Source of the DNA: JAHEAO01 sp942492375
GTDB lineage: Bacteria > Pseudomonadota > Alphaproteobacteria > Rhodobacterales > Rhodobacteraceae
NCBI GenBank assembly: GCA_942492375.1
Contig: CALOEL010000007.1
Location: forward strand, 124,001-188,000
Length of the DNA stretch: 64,000 nt
Direction: 5' to 3'
The translations under genes were made by a program, and so were the position numbers. Below are positions 60,554 to 64,000 of the stretch, one piece after another (within the stretch, counting starts at the first letter, position 1; every line of letters begins with the position of its first letter). The notes below the pieces were generated by a model. That model searched no databases, had not been told where the DNA came from, and saw only the letters and a program-made list of their open reading frames with translations.

Positions 60554-61833
60554 TGGGTTTGCTCGAGACAGCTTCCGACGCGCCCGCACCATCCGTCCTG
60601 GGCTGCGGACCGCTTAACGTCTCGACGCCATACGAGAACCGCGGATTGAAGCAGCAGATCTTCGATTGCGTCCGTGCTGCGGGCTTGATCCCGCGGGTGG
60701 ATGTCGCGCGCGAGCTGTCGATCAGTCCGGGGTCGGTGACGTCGCTGACTGCCGAACTGATCGAGGCCGGTTTGATCCGCGAGGCGAATGCCCCGCGCCG
60801 CGATGGCGACAGCGGACGCGGCCGTCCGCCGGTAGCGCTGCAGGTGCGACCCGAGGCAGGATACGTGGCCGGCATCAAGCTGTCGGATCATCGGCATACC
60901 GCCGTCATCCTCGATTTCGCCGGGAACCGCATCGGTCAGTCCAGCCGCGACAGCGCCGGTCTGCAGCACGATTTCGACGAGGTGATCGAAGCGGCCGAGT
61001 CGGTGATGCGCGCCGCTCTAGCCGACGCCGATCTGTCACTGTCTCAACTGGCTTCCGTGGGACTCGGCCTGCCGGGATTCGTCGATCATGAAAGAGGCAT
61101 CGTCCATTGGTCGCCACTGATCCGCGAGGCAAATCTGCCAGTCCGGTCGGTGCTCGAGGCCCGCATCGGCAGGCCCGTCGCGATCGACAATGATGCAAAC
61201 ATGGTGACCCTCGCCGAACTCTGGTTCGGTGCCGGGCGCAGTCTGTCCGACTTCGCCTCGGTCACGATCGAACACGGCGTGGGCATGGGACTGGTGCTGA
61301 ACCACCGGCTTTATCGCGGGTCACGCGGGCTGGGCACCGAGCTTGGCCACACCAAGGTGCAACTGGACGGTGCGCTCTGCCGCTGCGGGCAGCGCGGCTG
61401 CCTGGAGGCTTACGTCGCGGACTACGCGCTGGTCCGCGAAGCCTCGACCGCGCTCAACTGGGGCAATCGCGGTCCGACGCCGCCGCATGTCATGCTGGAG
61501 AGCCTCTACGACCACGCCAAAGCGGGCAACGAGGCGGCTCGCGCAATCTTCCACCGCGCAGGGCGCTACCTGGCCGTGGGGCTGGCCAATATCGTCAATG
61601 TTTTCGATCCGTCGCTGATCCTTCTGTCTGGCGAACGGCTGCGCTACGACTACCTCTATGCAGAGGAGGTGCTTACCGAAATGGCCAACCTGACCCTGCA
61701 GACGGGACGCCCGCTGCCGAAGGTCGAAATCCACGCCTGGGGCGATCTGCTCTGGGCGCAGGGCGCCGCTGCGCTGGCCCTGGAGATGGCGACCGACGCC
61801 GCCGTCAGGGCAGAGACCGCGTCGCCGCGATGA
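60553..61833 (+). CDS. xylR: ROK family xylose repressor XylR
   Basis: The 426-residue regulator has a winged helix-turn-helix (about residues 30-80, PRVDVARELSISPGSVTSLTAEL) and a ROK sugar-kinase-like domain. The zinc-binding motif CRCGQRGCLEAY and SVGLGLPGFVD plus AIDNDANMVTLAELW are ROK marks. It should repress the divergent xyl operon and release it on binding xylose. Its stop overlaps the next gene by 4 bases. Confidence 0.92.
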   Translation: MGLLETASDAPAPSVLGCGPLNVSTPYENRGLKQQIFDCVRAAGLIPRVDVARELSISPGSVTSLTAELIEAGLIREANAPRRDGDSGRGRPPVALQVRPEAGYVAGIKLSDHRHTAVILDFAGNRIGQSSRDSAGLQHDFDEVIEAAESVMRAALADADLSLSQLASVGLGLPGFVDHERGIVHWSPLIREANLPVRSVLEARIGRPVAIDNDANMVTLAELWFGAGRSLSDFASVTIEHGVGMGLVLNHRLYRGSRGLGTELGHTKVQLDGALCRCGQRGCLEAYVADYALVREASTALNWGNRGPTPPHVMLESLYDHAKAGNEAARAIFHRAGRYLAVGLANIVNVFDPSLILLSGERLRYDYLYAEEVLTEMANLTLQTGRPLPKVEIHAWGDLLWAQGAAALALEMATDAAVRAETASPR

Positions 61834-63371
61834 CCATTGCCAGAACCGCGCTGGCCTGCCTGCTGGCCCTTCCCGCCTACGCCGAACCGCGGTTCAGCGA
61901 TCGTTCGACCGCACTGCCCGAACAACATGTCTATGACGGCGGTTGGGAGCATTTCGTGGGTGGCGGGATCGCGGTCCTTGACTGTGACGGTGATGCCCGG
62001 CCAGATCTTTTCGCAGCCGGAGGCGCCAATCCCGCACGGCTTTATCGCAATCGCATAGACGGCGAGAACTGGTCATTCGACGATGCCGGTTTCGAACCGT
62101 TGACCGGGGTAACCGGCGCATATCCGCTGGATATCGATAGTGATGGGCTGCTTGACCTGGCCGTGCTGCGGGTCGGGCTGAACCATCTTTATCGCGGGCT
62201 TGGCGACTGTCGCTTCGCAGAGGCGGACCGGGACTGGGGCTTCGTTCCGACCGGGCGCTGGACGACGGCTTTCAGCGCGACCTGGGAGGCCGACGAGGAT
62301 TGGCCGACACTCGCCTTCGGCAACTATGTCGATCGTGACGATCCCGAGGGTCCGTTCCGCGCCTGCGACGCCAATGAACTCTATCGGAACCGGGATACGG
62401 GTTATGGCGATCCGGTGCTTCTGGAACCCGGCTACTGCACGCTGTCGATGCTTTTTTCCGACTGGTCGCGGCGCGGTGGAGCCGACCTGCGGCTGTCGAA
62501 CGATCGCCACTATTACATCACCGGCGGCAGCGAGCAGATGTACCGACCCGACGAGTCGCGCTTTCTGGGGCCGAGCGACGGCTGGCAGCCGATCTCGATC
62601 TGGGGCATGGGGATCGCCAGCCGGGACATCACCGGCGACGGGCGACCGGACCTGATGCTGACCTCGATGGCCGACCAGTTGCTGCAGCTTTCAACCCCGA
62701 GCGGATTCGTTGCCGCGCCGTTCGACACAGGCACCTACGCGCAACGGCCCTTCATCGGAGATGACGGCCGGCCGTCCACCGGCTGGCATGCCGAGTTCGG
62801 TGATGTGGACAATGACGGCCTGGATGATCTTTTCATCGCCAAGGGCAATGTCGACCAGATGCCGTCGAACGCGATGAAGGATCCGAACAACCTGCTGATG
62901 CAGCAGCCGGACGGAACCTTCCGCGAGGCGGCGGAGGCGGCGGGGATAGCCACGACGGAACGATCGCGCGGCGCAGCGCTCGCTGATCTCGACGGGGACG
63001 GGCGGCTGGACCTCGTCGTCGTCAACCGCCGCGCGCCGACGGAGCTTTATCGGAACGTCACCGAGAATTCCGGCAACTGGCTGAAGATCACGCCCCGGCA
63101 AGACGGCGCGAACGGCTTTGCGATCGGGGGGTGGGTCGAACTGCGCGACGCCGAGGGCCATATCCGGGCCCGTGAACTGACCGTGGGCGGCGGCCATGCA
63201 GGCGGCCAGATCGGCCCGGTGCATGTCGGGCTGGGCAGCGCCGTTGAAGCCGAACTGCGCGTCATATGGCCCGATGGCAGTCGATCCGACTGGATCACCC
63301 TTCCGGCCAATATGGAAGGCGAGCTATGGCGTACGCCCTTCGGCGGCATTCATCTCGTGACGGCCGGATGA
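61830..63371 (+). CDS. FG-GAP/VCBS-repeat, ASPIC/UnbV-type exported protein (CRTAC1 family)
   Basis: A 513-residue protein with a signal peptide (residues about 1-18, ending AYA). It has several calcium-binding propeller repeats: VLDCDGDARPDLFAAGG, DIDSDGLLDLAVLRVG, DVDNDGLDDLFIAKG and DLDGDGRLDLVVVNR. The last 90 residues resemble the ASPIC/UnbV domain (WLKITPRQDGANGFAIGGWV). It is likely periplasmic or surface-exposed; the function is unknown. It overlaps xylR by 4 bases, but a xylose link is doubtful. The convergent peroxidase-like gene follows directly. Confidence 0.85.
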   Translation: MTIARTALACLLALPAYAEPRFSDRSTALPEQHVYDGGWEHFVGGGIAVLDCDGDARPDLFAAGGANPARLYRNRIDGENWSFDDAGFEPLTGVTGAYPLDIDSDGLLDLAVLRVGLNHLYRGLGDCRFAEADRDWGFVPTGRWTTAFSATWEADEDWPTLAFGNYVDRDDPEGPFRACDANELYRNRDTGYGDPVLLEPGYCTLSMLFSDWSRRGGADLRLSNDRHYYITGGSEQMYRPDESRFLGPSDGWQPISIWGMGIASRDITGDGRPDLMLTSMADQLLQLSTPSGFVAAPFDTGTYAQRPFIGDDGRPSTGWHAEFGDVDNDGLDDLFIAKGNVDQMPSNAMKDPNNLLMQQPDGTFREAAEAAGIATTERSRGAALADLDGDGRLDLVVVNRRAPTELYRNVTENSGNWLKITPRQDGANGFAIGGWVELRDAEGHIRARELTVGGGHAGGQIGPVHVGLGSAVEAELRVIWPDGSRSDWITLPANMEGELWRTPFGGIHLVTAG

Positions 63372-64000
63372 TCAGCGGTCAATCGGCAGGCCACTCGGAA
63401 CCGAGCCGGGAATTCCGAGCCGTCCTTCAAGCGCAACCGGATCGGTCAGAGCATCCAGAAAGGCGATGATCGCGTCGATCTCGGTCTGATCGAGCAAGAC
63501 AGGCGATCCCTTGGCCGCCGACGCGATCGCGTCGCGTTCTGCTGTATCGTCCAGCGCGCGCCAGTCCTTAGCCCCGTCCAGCTCCGGCAGCATCGCCTGC
63601 GCCCGATCATAGCGCGAAAGAGCCTGCGCCGGGTCAAGATGAGCCTCGATGAACGCCCTCAGATCGGAATAGGCGCCGTCGTGACCATAGGGTGCGGTCG
63701 CGCCGATATTTCGCAGCGAGGGCGTGCGGAACGCATAGGCATCCTCTGCTCGCCCGGTCACCCGCATCCGGCCGACATCCCGTGCATGGGTCTCGAACCG
63801 CTCGGCCTTGCCCGGTCCGATCTGTGGAACACCCATCGCATGAAACGCATGGTCGGTCTGGAACGGGCCGGAATGGCAGGCGGCGCATCCCGCCTTGCCG
63901 TAGAACAGTCCCATCCCGGTTTCAGCCTGGGCGATCAGGGTCGCCTCACCCCGCAGAAACCTGTCGAAAGCGCTCGTGTCAGACCGCCACTCGAAGGCGA
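63372..64000 (-). CDS. Di-haem cytochrome c peroxidase-like protein (C-terminal part)
   Basis: The last 209 residues are visible; the gene continues past the right edge. A haem c motif is in YGKAGCAACHSGPF, and FRTPSLRNIGATAPYGHDGAYSDL is the conserved C-terminal block of the CcpA/MauG family, with the distal ligand region. The first haem and signal peptide would lie outside the window. Such proteins reduce hydrogen peroxide or modify proteins in the periplasm. The end is convergent with the CRTAC1-type gene, and these families co-occur in other genomes. Confidence 0.88.
   Translation of the reverse strand, partial: AFEWRSDTSAFDRFLRGEATLIAQAETGMGLFYGKAGCAACHSGPFQTDHAFHAMGVPQIGPGKAERFETHARDVGRMRVTGRAEDAYAFRTPSLRNIGATAPYGHDGAYSDLRAFIEAHLDPAQALSRYDRAQAMLPELDGAKDWRALDDTAERDAIASAAKGSPVLLDQTEIDAIIAFLDALTDPVALEGRLGIPGSVPSGLPIDR

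Noticed and set aside
1..64000. CRISPR arrays
   Set aside because: No regularly spaced direct repeats and no cas-like proteins were seen.

Overview
The window looks like the chromosome of a GC-rich alphaproteobacterium of the Rhodobacterales (Roseobacter/Paracoccaceae type). The evidence is a circularly permuted two-piece tmRNA, an alphaproteobacterial SspB, a TrgA homologue, the DUF1476 zeta inhibitor of the F1Fo-ATPase, a dmdA-acuI pair for the marine osmolyte DMSP, and separate methyltransferase and corrinoid proteins that resemble the split methionine synthase of roseobacters. All calls come from reading the sequence and supplied translations. No database search was run.

Region 1-40.4 kb is ordinary backbone. 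A minus-strand run (7769 down to 1) carries DUF2182, DUF1326, dmdA, acuI, a class V aminotransferase, a photolyase, a cyclopropane fatty acid synthase and the start of trgA. It is followed by ssrA, a DUF1194 protein, a chromate resistance pair, sspB, fumC with two small overlapping genes, a small minus-strand gene behind a site-rich AT-rich leader, a ccdA-hydrolase-P450 operon, tusA, rne, dctBD, purCSQ, the ATPase zeta subunit, an MprF-like protein, and a cluster with bmt, a LexA-box-preceded radical SAM gene, a corrinoid protein and DUF1638. After these come sufE, a lipoprotein, rnd, purMN, a CAU tRNA, a histidine kinase and an MBL hydrolase.

Region 40.4-52.1 kb is an integrated genetic island. 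It begins in the 3' half of tRNA-Asn and ends at an exact 49 bp copy of that half, with a tyrosine integrase next to the far end. Inside are an AlpA-like regulator, a primase/helicase-like gene (DUF3987-type) cut by a complete IS66 element with an 8 bp target duplication, six small unknown genes in one operon, and one plus-strand gene encoding an ABC-type ATPase fused to a TOPRIM/DUF4435-like domain. The layout resembles phage-inducible chromosomal islands (phage satellites), and the ATPase-TOPRIM gene resembles the PARIS anti-phage components joined in one chain. Paired ATGCTAGC sites near both ends look like integrase arm sites.

Region 52.1-64 kb returns to backbone: creatinase with a divergent LysR regulator, a complete D-xylose uptake and catabolism operon (xylF-H-G-B-A) with a divergent ROK repressor and two matching operators, an FG-GAP/ASPIC-type protein, and the C-terminal part of a di-haem cytochrome c peroxidase-like protein that runs off the edge.
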